A stretch of DNA of 64,000 nucleotides from Bacteroidota bacterium (GCA_016706865.1 JADJIS010000002.1:248001-312000); one strand, 5' to 3'; positions 7,819 through 17,305 are shown, numbered from the stretch's first letter. Notes: a model not told the origin generated them from the sequence alone. Numbers and translations are program-made.

Positions 7819-8679
7819 TTGCCTGTTAAAAATATATTCATAGCACTTTTAATATGCGCAGTGGTTCCCGGTTGTAAAAAAAATACAGTGGAAAATGACC
7901 GGGAACCACTGGCAAGAGTGTACGACAAATATCTTTATACTGCTGAAGTGGCAGGCCTTATAAATGAAAATACAAGTGCCGAGGATAGTGCGAGAATAAT
8001 TAACGAATATATCGACAACTGGATACGCCAAAATCTCATCCTGAAAGTTGCGGAAGATAATTTACAGTCTACTGTTGGGGAAATAAATAAACAAGCCCAG
8101 GCTTACAAAGAATCGCTTATCATTTATGCCTACGAAAAGCAATGGTTGGCCGAAAACCTGGATACCATAGTTTCGGATGACTCACTGAAGGCCTATTTTG
8201 AACACAACAGCAAGGACTTTATTCTGAAAGGTGATATTTATAAATTGGCTTATGCGGTTACTCCCGCAACAAATAAGACCGCCGATTCCATTCAATTTTG
8301 GTTTTCGAGGGGTACAGAAAAATATCGGTACGAACTTGAGCGTTATTGTGCGGCAAATTGCAACCAGTTTTCCCTTAATTCGAATATGTGGCTCAATGAA
8401 GATGAACTGTTTAAACTATTGCCGTATAACATGTATGCCGATGGTAAATTCAGAACAAAGGGTCCGGTTTATTATACCAACGGTCAGGAAAAATTTTATG
8501 TAAAGGTGGAGGATTATTATGTATTCGGAAATACGGCACCGTTCGAATATTACAAAGAAGGAATTAAAGATATCATAATTAATAAACGGAAAATGGAGTT
8601 GATAAATAATACTTATCAACAAATTTATCTGGAAGGAATAAAACGCAATAACGCAGAATTTATAAAAAAAGCAGAATGA
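7819..8679 (+). CDS. Lipoprotein with SurA-N-like region, in foldase operon
   Basis: A 286-residue lipoprotein starting at TTG (7819), one base after the previous stop. This start is chosen because it gives a complete lipoprotein signal, MPVKNIFIALLICAVVPGC, with the lipidated Cys at 19. The body (LYTAEVAGLI...INEYIDNWIRQNLILKVAEDNL) resembles the chaperone N-domain of SurA-like isomerases. No parvulin signature is visible, so it may be a chaperone-only member or a divergent PPIase. It overlaps surA by 4 bases (ATGA), implying translational coupling. The operon order PpiC protein, lipoprotein, SurA is one I recall from other Bacteroidota. Predicted location: periplasmic face of a membrane. 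Confidence 0.85.
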   Translation: MPVKNIFIALLICAVVPGCKKNTVENDREPLARVYDKYLYTAEVAGLINENTSAEDSARIINEYIDNWIRQNLILKVAEDNLQSTVGEINKQAQAYKESLIIYAYEKQWLAENLDTIVSDDSLKAYFEHNSKDFILKGDIYKLAYAVTPATNKTADSIQFWFSRGTEKYRYELERYCAANCNQFSLNSNMWLNEDELFKLLPYNMYADGKFRTKGPVYYTNGQEKFYVKVEDYYVFGNTAPFEYYKEGIKDIIINKRKMELINNTYQQIYLEGIKRNNAEFIKKAE

Positions 8680-10004
8680 AAAAAGTATTTTTTTTACTAC
8701 TTGCAATTACATTAGCTTCAGGTAGTTTCGCTCAACCTCTTATCGATAAAATAGTGGGGCAAGTTGGAGACAAGATCATTTTGATGAGTGAAATAGAATC
8801 ATTTTATTATGAGGAATTGCAAAAAGGCGATGTAGCTGAGGATTATCGCTGTCGTATCATGCAGGAATTGATCACTCAAAAACTTATGTTGATTCAAGCT
8901 GCAAAAGATAGTATTGTAATTACGGAAGACGAGGTGGAAAATAATATAGACAATCGTATTCGCTATTTCGAAAATCTTTTTGGTTCGCAGGAAAAAATGG
9001 AAGAATTTTATGGTAAATCGGTGCAGGAAATAAAAGAAGAATTCAGAGATGATGTACGCAATTTATTGTTGATACAGCGCATGCAGGAATCTATATTCGG
9101 TGCCATGTCGGTATCGCCAAGTGAGGTGAAAGAATTTTATAATGGTATACCTAAAGATTCACTTCCACTTATCAATGCCGAGGTGGAATATTCACAACTT
9201 GTAATTATTCCGAAAGCAAATGCAGAACAAAAACAAATTGCAAAGGATAAGGCAGAGGATATAAGAAAACGCATTATGGCCGGTGAAGATTTTTGTACCA
9301 TGGCAAGTTTTTATGCAATGGATGATAATTGTGGTGACCTTGGATGTGCTCCACGCGAAAAATATGTTACGGAATTTTCTGCAGCAGCATTTAAATTAAA
9401 ACCCGGTGAAATATCCGAAGTGGTGGAAACACAATTTGGTTATCACATTATTAAAATGGAAAGCCGTCAGGGTGAAAAAGCATGTTTGCGTCATATATTA
9501 ATTCAACCCCCTGTTACAAATCTGAATTTTGTTGCGGCAAATAAAAAATTGGACAGCATAAGAGCAGAGATCATGTCGGGAAAAATCACCTTTTGCGAAG
9601 CAGTGAAAAAGTATTCTAATGATGAAAATACCAACAGAACTTGCGGCGTTATGGTTAATCAACAAAGTGGTGAATCCACTTTTGAAATTTCAGAATTAGC
9701 ACCTGATGATTATTATTCCATTGAAAATTTAAAACCCGGTGAGTTGTCTGCAATTTTACCTTACACGTCCGCCGACAGCAAAAAAGCATTGCGAATAGTT
9801 CGTTTGGATGCGCAAACCGCACCGCATGTTGTTAATTTAAAAGATGATTATGCTAAATTGCAAAATGCAACATTATCCAGAAAACAAATTGAAGTTATGA
9901 GCGAATGGGTCCAGGAAAAAGCGCAAAAAGAATATATAAAGATCGACCCTGCCTATAACGATTGCACTGAATTACATGAATTAATTGATACAGCAGTTAA
10001 ATAA
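8676..10004 (+). CDS. surA: Periplasmic chaperone/PPIase SurA
   Basis: A 442-residue SurA-type protein. The signal peptide (MKKVFFLLLAITLASGSFAQ) is followed by the SurA N-domain with the family opening PLIDKIVGQVGDKIILMSEIES. Two parvulin domains lie at about 170-270 (VEYSQLVIIPK...FGYHIIKMESR) and about 275-380 (RHILIQPP...). The second lacks a clear FGYHII, as inactive first or second domains often do. It is last in the three-gene foldase operon. Function: chaperone for outer-membrane proteins. Cysteines in CGDLGCAP and TCGV are uncommon for SurA and could form disulfides. Confidence 0.93.
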   Translation: MKKVFFLLLAITLASGSFAQPLIDKIVGQVGDKIILMSEIESFYYEELQKGDVAEDYRCRIMQELITQKLMLIQAAKDSIVITEDEVENNIDNRIRYFENLFGSQEKMEEFYGKSVQEIKEEFRDDVRNLLLIQRMQESIFGAMSVSPSEVKEFYNGIPKDSLPLINAEVEYSQLVIIPKANAEQKQIAKDKAEDIRKRIMAGEDFCTMASFYAMDDNCGDLGCAPREKYVTEFSAAAFKLKPGEISEVVETQFGYHIIKMESRQGEKACLRHILIQPPVTNLNFVAANKKLDSIRAEIMSGKITFCEAVKKYSNDENTNRTCGVMVNQQSGESTFEISELAPDDYYSIENLKPGELSAILPYTSADSKKALRIVRLDAQTAPHVVNLKDDYAKLQNATLSRKQIEVMSEWVQEKAQKEYIKIDPAYNDCTELHELIDTAVK

Positions 10005-10073
10005 TTAATGTTATAACCTGTTAATTATTTTTTTTGCTCTGATAAATTATATTGTTTTGTTTAAAATACCGGT

Positions 10074-11039
10074 ATGAAAGAATTTAAAAATGATGTGGAA
10101 GCTATTGACTCACTTGCAACTGATTTTCGGGCGTTAAAATCCGAAATTGGAAAAGTAATTATTGGGCAGGATGATGTTGTGCAAAAAGTATTGTTGAGTA
10201 TTTTTTCCGATGGTCATAGTTTATTGGTTGGAGTTCCGGGATTGGCAAAAACATTATTGATTAAAACTATTGCAGATGTTTTACATCTTTCTTTTAAACG
10301 CATACAGTTCACACCCGATCTGATGCCGAGTGATATTACGGGTAATGAAATATTGGATGAGAACAGAACTTTTAAATTTATAAAAGGACCTGTATTTGCA
10401 AATATTATTTTGGCGGATGAGATCAATAGAACACCCCCAAAAACGCAGGCTGCATTGTTAGAAGCCATGCAGGAAAAAAATGTTACCATAGGTGGAACAT
10501 TACATAAACTGGAATTACCATTTTTTGTATTAGCCACGCAAAATCCGATCGAGCAGGAGGGAACCTATCCTTTACCCGAAGCGCAACTCGACCGTTTTAT
10601 GTTTGAGATCAATCTCGATTATCCCGAATTTGAAGCAGAGATTCAAGTAGTAAAATCAACAACATCAGATAAAAAAACAGAACTCAATAAAATTATTGGT
10701 GCGGAGGAGATCATGTATTATCAGCATGTGATAAGAAGAATTCCCATTGCAGATAATGTATTGAATTATGCAGTAATGTTGGCATCCAAAACACGACCAA
10801 ACACAAAAAATGCGGATGCAAAAGCCACCCAATATTTAAGCTGGGGTGCTGGCCCACGTGCATCACAATATCTGGTTCTTGGCGCCAAATGTCATGCGGC
10901 AATAAGTGGAAAATATTCTCCCGACATAGAAGATGTTAAAGCCGTAGCTCTTCCCGTTCTCCGCCACCGCATCGTTCGCAACTATAAAGCGGAAGCGGAT
11001 GGAATTGGGGTGGATGATTTGATCAGGGGGATGTTATGA
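10074..11039 (+). CDS. MoxR-family AAA+ ATPase
   Basis: A 321-residue AAA_3 ATPase. Walker A is GVPGLAKT (about residue 50), Walker B is ILADEINR, followed by TPPKTQAALLEAMQE, and a sensor/ATQNPIEQEGTYPLPEAQLDRFM block is present. All are diagnostic of MoxR. MoxR proteins act as chaperones with VWA-domain partners. Unlike the copy at 39477-40478, this one has no DUF58 or VWA gene next to it in this window. It follows surA after 69 bases, so it may be read through from the foldase operon. The 0.7 kb repeat block begins right after its stop codon. Confidence 0.92.
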   Translation: MKEFKNDVEAIDSLATDFRALKSEIGKVIIGQDDVVQKVLLSIFSDGHSLLVGVPGLAKTLLIKTIADVLHLSFKRIQFTPDLMPSDITGNEILDENRTFKFIKGPVFANIILADEINRTPPKTQAALLEAMQEKNVTIGGTLHKLELPFFVLATQNPIEQEGTYPLPEAQLDRFMFEINLDYPEFEAEIQVVKSTTSDKKTELNKIIGAEEIMYYQHVIRRIPIADNVLNYAVMLASKTRPNTKNADAKATQYLSWGAGPRASQYLVLGAKCHAAISGKYSPDIEDVKAVALPVLRHRIVRNYKAEADGIGVDDLIRGML

Positions 11040-11762
11040 ATTGGTGAGTGGTGAGAATGCTCCTCGTAAGCCGGATTTTCTTACTCCTGACTAATGACAA
11101 TTTTTCGTGAATCGTCAATCGTGAATCGTGAGTCCGGAATATCGTAAGCCGGAAGTTTTTACTCCTGACTAATGACTCTTGACAATTGGTGAGTGGTGAG
11201 TAGGGAGTGATGAGTTTGCTCCACGTAAGCCGGATTTTCTTACTCCTGACTAATGACAATTTTTCGTGAATCGTCAATCGTGAATCGTAAGTCCGGAATA
11301 TCGTAAGCCGGAAGTTTTTACTCCTGACTAATGACTCTTGACAATTGGTGAGTGGTGAGTAGGGAGTGGTGAGTATGCTCCACGTAAGCCGGATATTTTT
11401 ACTCCAGACTAATGACTCCTGACAATTAATAGAAGGCTCCAACCTGGAAAATCGTTCAAAGTCAAAATCCAAAGCTCCAATGGTAGCAGTACCGGACTCA
11501 CGCCTCACGATTGACGATTCACGAAAATGAGTAATGAGTTTGCTCCACGTAAGCCGGATTTTCTTACTCCAGACTAATGACTCCTGACAATAAATAGAAT
11601 GCTCCAACCTGGAAAATCTTTTAAGGTCAAAATCCAAAGCTCCAATGTTAGCAGTACCGGATTCACGCCTCACGATTGACGATTCACGAAAATGAGTAAT
11701 GAGTTATGAGTTTGATCCTCGTAAGCCGAATTTTCTTACTCCTGACTAATGGCTCCTGACTA
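11040..11762 (+). repeat. Long modular tandem repeat block (CGTAAGCCGGA family)
   Basis: About 720 bases of modular repeats fill the moxR-purF gap. Two units of about 145-160 bases start at 11040 and 11184 (GTGAGTGGTGAG, CGTAAGCCGGATTTTCTTAC, TCCTGACTAATGAC, CGTGAATCGTCAATCGTGAA, a second GTAAGCCGGAAG). Two related units of about 170-180 bases start near 11380 and 11545 and add CTCCAACCTGGAAAATC, GTCAAAATCCAAAGCTCCAATG and CACGATTGACGATTCACG. A partial unit starts near 11700. CGTAAGCCG recurs at least seven times. CGTGAATCGTCAATCG and its reverse complement both occur, so long hairpins can form. The same words reappear at 31700-31990 in opposite orientation. The long open frame on the minus strand here is a repeat artefact. 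Confidence 0.88.
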
Positions 11763-11781
11763 TTTGAACCATAATTCTTCA

Positions 11782-11814
11782 ATTGAGGTTTCTCCTACTT
11801 ATTAAGTAACTTTG
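11782..11814 (+). promoter_or_regulatory. Candidate purF promoter
   Basis: ATTG at 11782-11785, a 21-base spacer and TAACTTTG at 11807-11814 match the Bacteroidota promoter pattern. It ends 23 bases before the GTG start of purF and lies just downstream of the repeat block, so the block itself is probably outside the purF transcript. Confidence 0.5.
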
Positions 11815-11837
11815 CACTTCAGAAAGAAACATATTAC

Positions 11838-13736
11838 GTGAGCGATAACATTAAGCATGAATGCGGCATTGCCCTCATTCGATTATTAAAGCCACTCTCC
11901 TACTACCATAAAAAATATGGAACTCCACTGTACGGTTTAAATAAATTGTATCTCCTTATGGAAAAGGAGCATAATCGTGGGCAGGATGGAGCAGGTATTG
12001 CAACAATTAAAATAGATCTGGCACCGGGTTATAAGTTTTTGGACAGAAGAAGAAGTATTTCTCCAACTGCTATAAAAGATATTTTCGAAGATATTTTTAA
12101 AAAAACACGCAAGATCCAGAAAAAAAATCCTGAGCTCTATAATAATACCGAATGGATGAAAAAAAATGTGCCCTTTACCGGTGAGGTTTTAATGGGACAT
12201 TTACGTTACGGAACTTATGGAAGAAATGATATCGATAGTTGCCATCCATTTGTGCGCGAAAATAACTGGATGACAAGAAATCTTGTTCTCGCCGGTAATT
12301 TTAATATGGTGAATAATGATGAATTATTTCAACAATTATTGGAATTAGGACAACATCCAACACAATTTGTAGATACCGTTACAGTAATGGAAAAAATTGG
12401 TCATTTTTTGGATGATGAAGTGCAGAATTTATTTGATGAGAGAAAAGAATATCACGACAATAAAACATTAACTCAATTAATTGCAAGTGATCTTGATGTG
12501 CAGCGAATTTTAGCACGTTCGGCAAAAGATTTTGAAGGAGGATATGCAATGACGGGTATGTTCGGACACGGCGATGCATTCGTATTGCGCGATCCAAACG
12601 GAATTCGTCCCTTATATTATTATCAGGATGATGAAGTGGTGGTTGCAGCAAGCGAACGTCCGGCAATTATGACCACCTTTGATGTTCCGTTTGAAGCAGT
12701 TAAAGAATTAACTCCCGGTCACGCTTTAATAATTAAAAAGAAAGGAACAGTCCGCGAAGCAATGTGTAAACCTCCGGCAGAAAAACTTTCCTGTTCTTTT
12801 GAAAGAATATATTTCTCTCGTGGAAACGATAAAGAAATTTATGAGGAAAGAAAAAATCTCGGACGTGTATTAACGGATAAAGTTTTAAAAGCAGTAAAAT
12901 ACGATTTTGAAAATACAATATTTTCATTCATTCCCAATACTGCAGAAATTGCCTTTTACGGATTAATTAAAGGAATTGAAGAACATCTTGCAGTGCATAA
13001 GGCAGAGGAAATAAATAAATTAAATGGCAACAAAAATGTGGACGCCATTCAAAAAATATTAAGTCTGAGACCACGCGTGGAAAAACTCGCATTAAAAGAT
13101 GTAAAACTGCGCACTTTTATTACAAACGATCACGACAGAACGGATCTTGTGAGTCACGTGTACGATGTAACCTATGGTCAGGTTAACGATAGTAAAGACA
13201 CTATTGTTCTATTGGATGATTCCATAGTAAGAGGAACAACTTTACGTCAAAGTATCATTGCAATTTTAGACAGATTACATCCTAAAAAAATAATTATTGT
13301 TTCTTCCGCTCCTCAAATTCGTTACCCCGATTGTTACGGAATCGATATGAGTAAAATGGGTGATTTTGTTGCCTTCCGCGCAATGATGGAATTATTAAAA
13401 GATGCAGGAAAGGAACATATGGTAAATGAAGTTTACGAAGAATGTAAAGTAGTAAATAAATTACCCAACGAAAAAACCTACAACGCAGTAAAAAAACTCT
13501 ACGATCAATTTACGGAAGAACAAATTTCCGCAAAAATTGCATCCATCGTAAAAGCGCCAACAATAAAAGCAGAGGTAGAAGTTATTTATCAAACAGTTGA
13601 CAATCTTCATCTCGCAGTCCCTAAAAATTTAGGCGATTGGTATTTTACAGGAAACTACCCTACTCCGGGCGGAAATAAAGTTGCGAATAAGGCATTTATG
13701 AATTTTGTGGAGAAGAAAGACGTACGTGCATATTGA
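11838..13736 (+). CDS. purF: Amidophosphoribosyltransferase (long Bacteroidota form)
   Basis: A 632-residue enzyme of de novo purine synthesis that makes 5-phosphoribosylamine from PRPP and glutamine. The class II glutamine amidotransferase N-terminus has the nucleophile Cys in HECGIALIRL (C9), RGQDGAG and GHLRYGTYG. The phosphoribosyltransferase domain carries the PRPP loop IVLLDDSIVRGTT (about residues 455-467). This version is longer than the 470-510 residues of E. coli/Bacillus PurF and has an insert around residues 375-430. The same long form is typical of Bacteroidota as I remember it. The start is GTG at 11838; no better start puts the catalytic Cys near the N-terminus. A TAnnTTTG promoter lies just upstream. 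Confidence 0.93.
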   Translation: MSDNIKHECGIALIRLLKPLSYYHKKYGTPLYGLNKLYLLMEKEHNRGQDGAGIATIKIDLAPGYKFLDRRRSISPTAIKDIFEDIFKKTRKIQKKNPELYNNTEWMKKNVPFTGEVLMGHLRYGTYGRNDIDSCHPFVRENNWMTRNLVLAGNFNMVNNDELFQQLLELGQHPTQFVDTVTVMEKIGHFLDDEVQNLFDERKEYHDNKTLTQLIASDLDVQRILARSAKDFEGGYAMTGMFGHGDAFVLRDPNGIRPLYYYQDDEVVVAASERPAIMTTFDVPFEAVKELTPGHALIIKKKGTVREAMCKPPAEKLSCSFERIYFSRGNDKEIYEERKNLGRVLTDKVLKAVKYDFENTIFSFIPNTAEIAFYGLIKGIEEHLAVHKAEEINKLNGNKNVDAIQKILSLRPRVEKLALKDVKLRTFITNDHDRTDLVSHVYDVTYGQVNDSKDTIVLLDDSIVRGTTLRQSIIAILDRLHPKKIIIVSSAPQIRYPDCYGIDMSKMGDFVAFRAMMELLKDAGKEHMVNEVYEECKVVNKLPNEKTYNAVKKLYDQFTEEQISAKIASIVKAPTIKAEVEVIYQTVDNLHLAVPKNLGDWYFTGNYPTPGGNKVANKAFMNFVEKKDVRAY

Positions 13737-13790
13737 TGTACCAATGTACCGATGAACAGCCGAAATGATGTACCAATTAACAGCCAAACA
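13737..13790 (+). repeat. ATGTACCGATGAACAGCC word repeat after purF
   Basis: Directly after the purF stop, the words TGTACCAATGTACCGATGAA, CAGCC and GATGTACCAATTAACAGCC occur. The same words follow the korA stop at 21721-21775, and reversed versions (CATCGGTAC, GGTACATT) lie upstream of korA at 19787-19850. It is non-coding. Confidence 0.7.
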
Positions 13791-13829
13791 AACTTATTCA
13801 GTGAGTAAATTGAGGGTGTAAATAATATT

Positions 13830-14243
13830 TTAAAAGGCAATGAGGTTAAATTTATCTATTTTATTATGAGTAAATACATCAATTACTTTAGTCACTCTTT
13901 CAATAGGAACATCTTTGGAGATTTTCAAATATTTTTGCGAATCAACTTCAGCAATATTATTATTTATAATATAATTGTCAAGTTCCTCAACTAACAATAC
14001 TTTATTGGATAGACCGGAATAATTAATTATAATACTATCAATATAAATAATAACATAAAAATCCATTGGGTTTGAAATTATTGTATCTGTTTCTATTGTA
14101 GGCGAATTAGCCACCAAAGGAATTAATGTAGTTTTTAATAAAATTGAATCATAATTATTAATAGAGTCACCATTCTGAGCTTGGCTGGTTTGGGAATAAA
14201 ATATTATAAATATAAAAAGACTGTTAAACGCTTTTTTTATAAT
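13830..14243 (-). CDS. ExbD/TolR-like small exported protein with apparent ATT start
   Basis: The reading frame is continuous from 14255 to the stop at 13830, but no ATG, GTG or TTG precedes codon 43. From the ATT at 14243 it reads (M)IKKAFNSLFIFIIFYSQTSQAQ, a clear signal peptide or anchor, so the gene probably starts there with a rare ATT (or the adjacent ATA). The total is 137 residues. The C-terminal third, YLKISKDVPIERVTKVIDVFTHNKID, resembles the periplasmic domain of ExbD/TolR (IRADKDVPYGxVxxVxDxxxxxGI). If only conventional starts are allowed, the protein would begin at the TTG at 14117 and lose its export signal. There is no ExbB partner nearby. Function unknown; a diverged energiser or peptidoglycan-associated domain is possible. 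Confidence 0.6.
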   Translation of the reverse strand: MIKKAFNSLFIFIIFYSQTSQAQNGDSINNYDSILLKTTLIPLVANSPTIETDTIISNPMDFYVIIYIDSIIINYSGLSNKVLLVEELDNYIINNNIAEVDSQKYLKISKDVPIERVTKVIDVFTHNKIDKFNLIAF

Positions 14244-14275
14244 ACTAAAATTTGTTCAAATTGGTAGTAATGCAA

Positions 14276-17200
14276 TTATATTTTCATAAATGGAATTATA
14301 TCTAAAATATTATTGTCGTTATATATTTTAATAAAATAGAGAGCAGAATTTAATGTACTGATATTGATCTCTGTTTTTTTATCCGATTGATCTATTTTTC
14401 CTTTCAAAATGTTTCTTCCGTTCAAATCATAAATTTCGAAAGTAACACCTTCTGCAAGTGTGCTATTGTTGTGTTCGATCGTTATTGCACCGGAACTAGG
14501 TGTGGGGTATAAACTGAAATTAATAGTTTCACCATCAGGCGGAGGGGGGATTAATTTAAATACTGCAGTGAAGGTAGTTTCGTCAACATCAACATTAGTC
14601 TCAAATGTGGGATTTAAAGTATCAGTAATAAATTGATTTGGCAACCAATACTCAAATGTATATCCTGAGTCAGCCTCAGCTGTAAGTTTTATTGGAACAC
14701 CATCAAAATAAATTCCTTCCCATGGGTATATGGTTGGTTGAATTGTATTTAATTTTATAGAGCCTGCGCTATCCGGGAAAATGGTTAATGTTACCTCTAC
14801 TTCTTTTATAAGTTCAAATTCCTCTATCAGATCACCTCTCACTTTATTGCTTCTGCACCCTAATTGTTGTTGGAACGTGTTGTGATTTTGTTCAAAGGTT
14901 GCCATTTGTCCATCAATATCAAATGGGTCACCCCATCGCGCATATTCATTTGGCATTTCCGCTACCATTTTATCATAAAATGTTTGTTCCGCAGCATATA
15001 AGGTATCTTTTAAATAACTGGTGTTCATGAGGTCTGCAAAACGATTTATAAAAGAATTTTTGTATGCTGTATTTTGTACACTTTGCAACCAAATATTGAT
15101 GTATGGATTATCTGTGCTTTGATCCAGCATATAGCGAATGTGATTGTAAGAGCAATTAGTCCAGCCATTTGGATTCATCGATAACTCCAGATCTATCAAA
15201 GCAAAACGCCAGCGATAATTTGTTTTATCGGAGCGATATATTTTAATATTATTTCCAGGCCAATCCGTATTTCCCATCCACGATTCTCCGATAATATAAT
15301 CGGTGTAATGGGCAAGATCAAAATATTGATCGGCAAGTGTCATATAATCATGAAGGCCTGGATCAATTTCATTAAATGCATTATAGTCATTAAAGAAATT
15401 TTCCGAATTTCCCTCAAGTGCTCTAAGAATTAGATTATAAAAGTAACTCAACGATAAAATTTCAACAGAATCTTCATTGATATTTTCACGCTCATCAAAA
15501 AATTCAAAATTAAATTTTTCACGCAATTCATATAAACCAAAATATTCGCCATTGATATAAACGGTTACAGGCTCCATTGCAGAATAATAATTATTGGTAC
15601 CCTTACTCATCATGCTTACCTGACAAGCATCTTTTTGAGGAAAGGTAAGCCACTGATTGCTCCCGTTTCTTAAATACACTTCGCTGTATTTATCGCGAAA
15701 GGGAATATTTGGTATTAAAGTCTCATGAATAGTTTCTTCTCCCAATGCCGAATGATCAAATGTAAGTCGAAACGAATGTTGTGGATTTGACCTGCTTCCT
15801 CCTGCACCTCCATCCATGCGCATTGCAGTTCTCGTTTGAAATAATATCGGGTGATCACTTTCTTTTGTTAACCAGGAAACGTGAGCTGCTTTTATCCAAT
15901 CGGAATTGTAATTATCAAAAATTCCGTTTTCTCCATACAGATTTGAATTTTGTGTCGTGACAAATAATATTGGTGTACTGTGATCAATATCAAATAAGTA
16001 GGTGCCATATGCATCAACGCTTGCTAAATAATTACTTGCAACAAGAGGAAAAATTTTAGCCCTTATTACCCTGGCGCCTGATATTAGCAAAGAATCGTCA
16101 GGGAATTCCGGTGATGAAAATATTGGATCACTTCCATCTAAGCTATAAACTACCTTGGTTAAAATAGCTTCGGGATTCGGGTTATTTATTTTAAGATAGA
16201 AACTACTATTAAATATTCCAGAGGCAACAGATAAAATTGGAGATTGCAATGTATCCGTAAATAATGTTGCACTATTATTGGACATGCCGGGGCTTGGCGA
16301 CATCCAGGAAACAATTTCTGATGCATCAGGAGTAAGTCCAACAGAAATATCTGCTTGTGGTGATGCTATATTTAATGCACTAATATTTGTACCTGTTGGG
16401 TCAAACAAATAAACAGTTTCTCCTTCAGAATCAATTTTGAAATTTGTATGATTTAAATATCCACCTAAAGGAAATAAATTACCTGTCAAATCATTTAAAG
16501 TTGTTGCATTAATGGATATATCAATATAAGTATAAAAGATTGTATTGGTAGAGACAACCTGAAAGCCAATTGAATTTATTGGTCCGGCAACAATTCCTGC
16601 TTCTATCAATTCGCTCGCATGTATTAGTATTTGGTGACGTGCACTCCAATACCAATTTCCATAGGGTGCGGGGTAATCTGTATTGGAATTTTGAATTGTT
16701 CCATAATCTAATATAATATCGTTTATCTTAAGGTTTGGCCTCTGTGAATAGGTGGCACCAAATGGCGCTGAGCATGAAGCATCACTCCCATCATTAAAGG
16801 TTGCTGCAGTGGATACATATGGAGTAGCAGTTTGTAAAAAAATGGCGTTTTCAGTATACCCTGTATTTAAATAAGAACAAATATTTAAAACCAAATTACT
16901 TACACCATCCCATTCAAATGTTGAAGTAAAATTATGTGTATTCCATCCAACAACCGGAGAATAATCAATATCATTAACGGCATTTAAAAAGGGAGCAGTT
17001 TGATAACGATCTTTTTCACTGCAAAAAATTTGTTTGTATTCGTCAGGAGCAATAACCAATCCTGATAAAGGCCACTGTTCCGGTTCTGAAAGTTTGTCGC
17101 TTAAAGTGTAATCTGTAAGGTCAACAGTAGATCCTCCTGCGTTATATATTTCTATCCAATCTTCATTCTCACCATCTTCATCAATTCCTCCAATATAATT

Positions 17201-17305
17201 TTTATTGCAACCTTCATTAATTACGATCTGGGCATAATTCTGTTGAAATATACCAAAAAGTAATCCAAGGGATAGACATAAAGATTTAAAATGCATAACG
17301 TTCAA
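14276..17305 (-). CDS. CotH-family secreted protein with lamin-tail, CotH, chitobiase-C and T9SS domains
   Basis: A 1009-residue exported protein. In order: a signal peptide (about 1-26, ending NYAQ); the start of a lamin-tail domain (IVINEGCNKN...NEDWIEIYNAGG...DYTLSDK, about 27-90); an inserted beta-sandwich region (about 120-260, PAPYGNWYWSARHQILIHASEL); the rest of the lamin tail (HTNFKIDSEGETVYLFD...PSPGMSN, about 265-340). Next come a chitobiase C-like segment (VVYSLDGSDPIF, about 385), the CotH domain (about 450-800; RTAMRMDGGAGG, YGLYELREKFN), a GYTFEYW bacterial repeat near 890 and a T9SS type A sorting domain (about 930-1009, FSLYPTPSSG). CotH domains are protein-kinase-like, but kinase activity here is unproven. 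It is predicted to be surface-attached or secreted. ATG at 17296 (MHFKSL) is an alternative start. Confidence 0.88.
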   Translation of the reverse strand: MNVMHFKSLCLSLGLLFGIFQQNYAQIVINEGCNKNYIGGIDEDGENEDWIEIYNAGGSTVDLTDYTLSDKLSEPEQWPLSGLVIAPDEYKQIFCSEKDRYQTAPFLNAVNDIDYSPVVGWNTHNFTSTFEWDGVSNLVLNICSYLNTGYTENAIFLQTATPYVSTAATFNDGSDASCSAPFGATYSQRPNLKINDIILDYGTIQNSNTDYPAPYGNWYWSARHQILIHASELIEAGIVAGPINSIGFQVVSTNTIFYTYIDISINATTLNDLTGNLFPLGGYLNHTNFKIDSEGETVYLFDPTGTNISALNIASPQADISVGLTPDASEIVSWMSPSPGMSNNSATLFTDTLQSPILSVASGIFNSSFYLKINNPNPEAILTKVVYSLDGSDPIFSSPEFPDDSLLISGARVIRAKIFPLVASNYLASVDAYGTYLFDIDHSTPILFVTTQNSNLYGENGIFDNYNSDWIKAAHVSWLTKESDHPILFQTRTAMRMDGGAGGSRSNPQHSFRLTFDHSALGEETIHETLIPNIPFRDKYSEVYLRNGSNQWLTFPQKDACQVSMMSKGTNNYYSAMEPVTVYINGEYFGLYELREKFNFEFFDERENINEDSVEILSLSYFYNLILRALEGNSENFFNDYNAFNEIDPGLHDYMTLADQYFDLAHYTDYIIGESWMGNTDWPGNNIKIYRSDKTNYRWRFALIDLELSMNPNGWTNCSYNHIRYMLDQSTDNPYINIWLQSVQNTAYKNSFINRFADLMNTSYLKDTLYAAEQTFYDKMVAEMPNEYARWGDPFDIDGQMATFEQNHNTFQQQLGCRSNKVRGDLIEEFELIKEVEVTLTIFPDSAGSIKLNTIQPTIYPWEGIYFDGVPIKLTAEADSGYTFEYWLPNQFITDTLNPTFETNVDVDETTFTAVFKLIPPPPDGETINFSLYPTPSSGAITIEHNNSTLAEGVTFEIYDLNGRNILKGKIDQSDKKTEINISTLNSALYFIKIYNDNNILDIIPFMKI

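Noticed and set aside
11023..11673. A 216-codon minus-strand open frame between moxR and purF
   Set aside because: Its product is an internal repeat (ESLVRSKKIRLTWSK units) that mirrors the tandem DNA modules; no start context or family, so it is a repeat artefact.
11040..11762. Possible CRISPR array
   Set aside because: Units of about 150-180 bases are themselves composite, spacers are not unique, and no cas gene is near.
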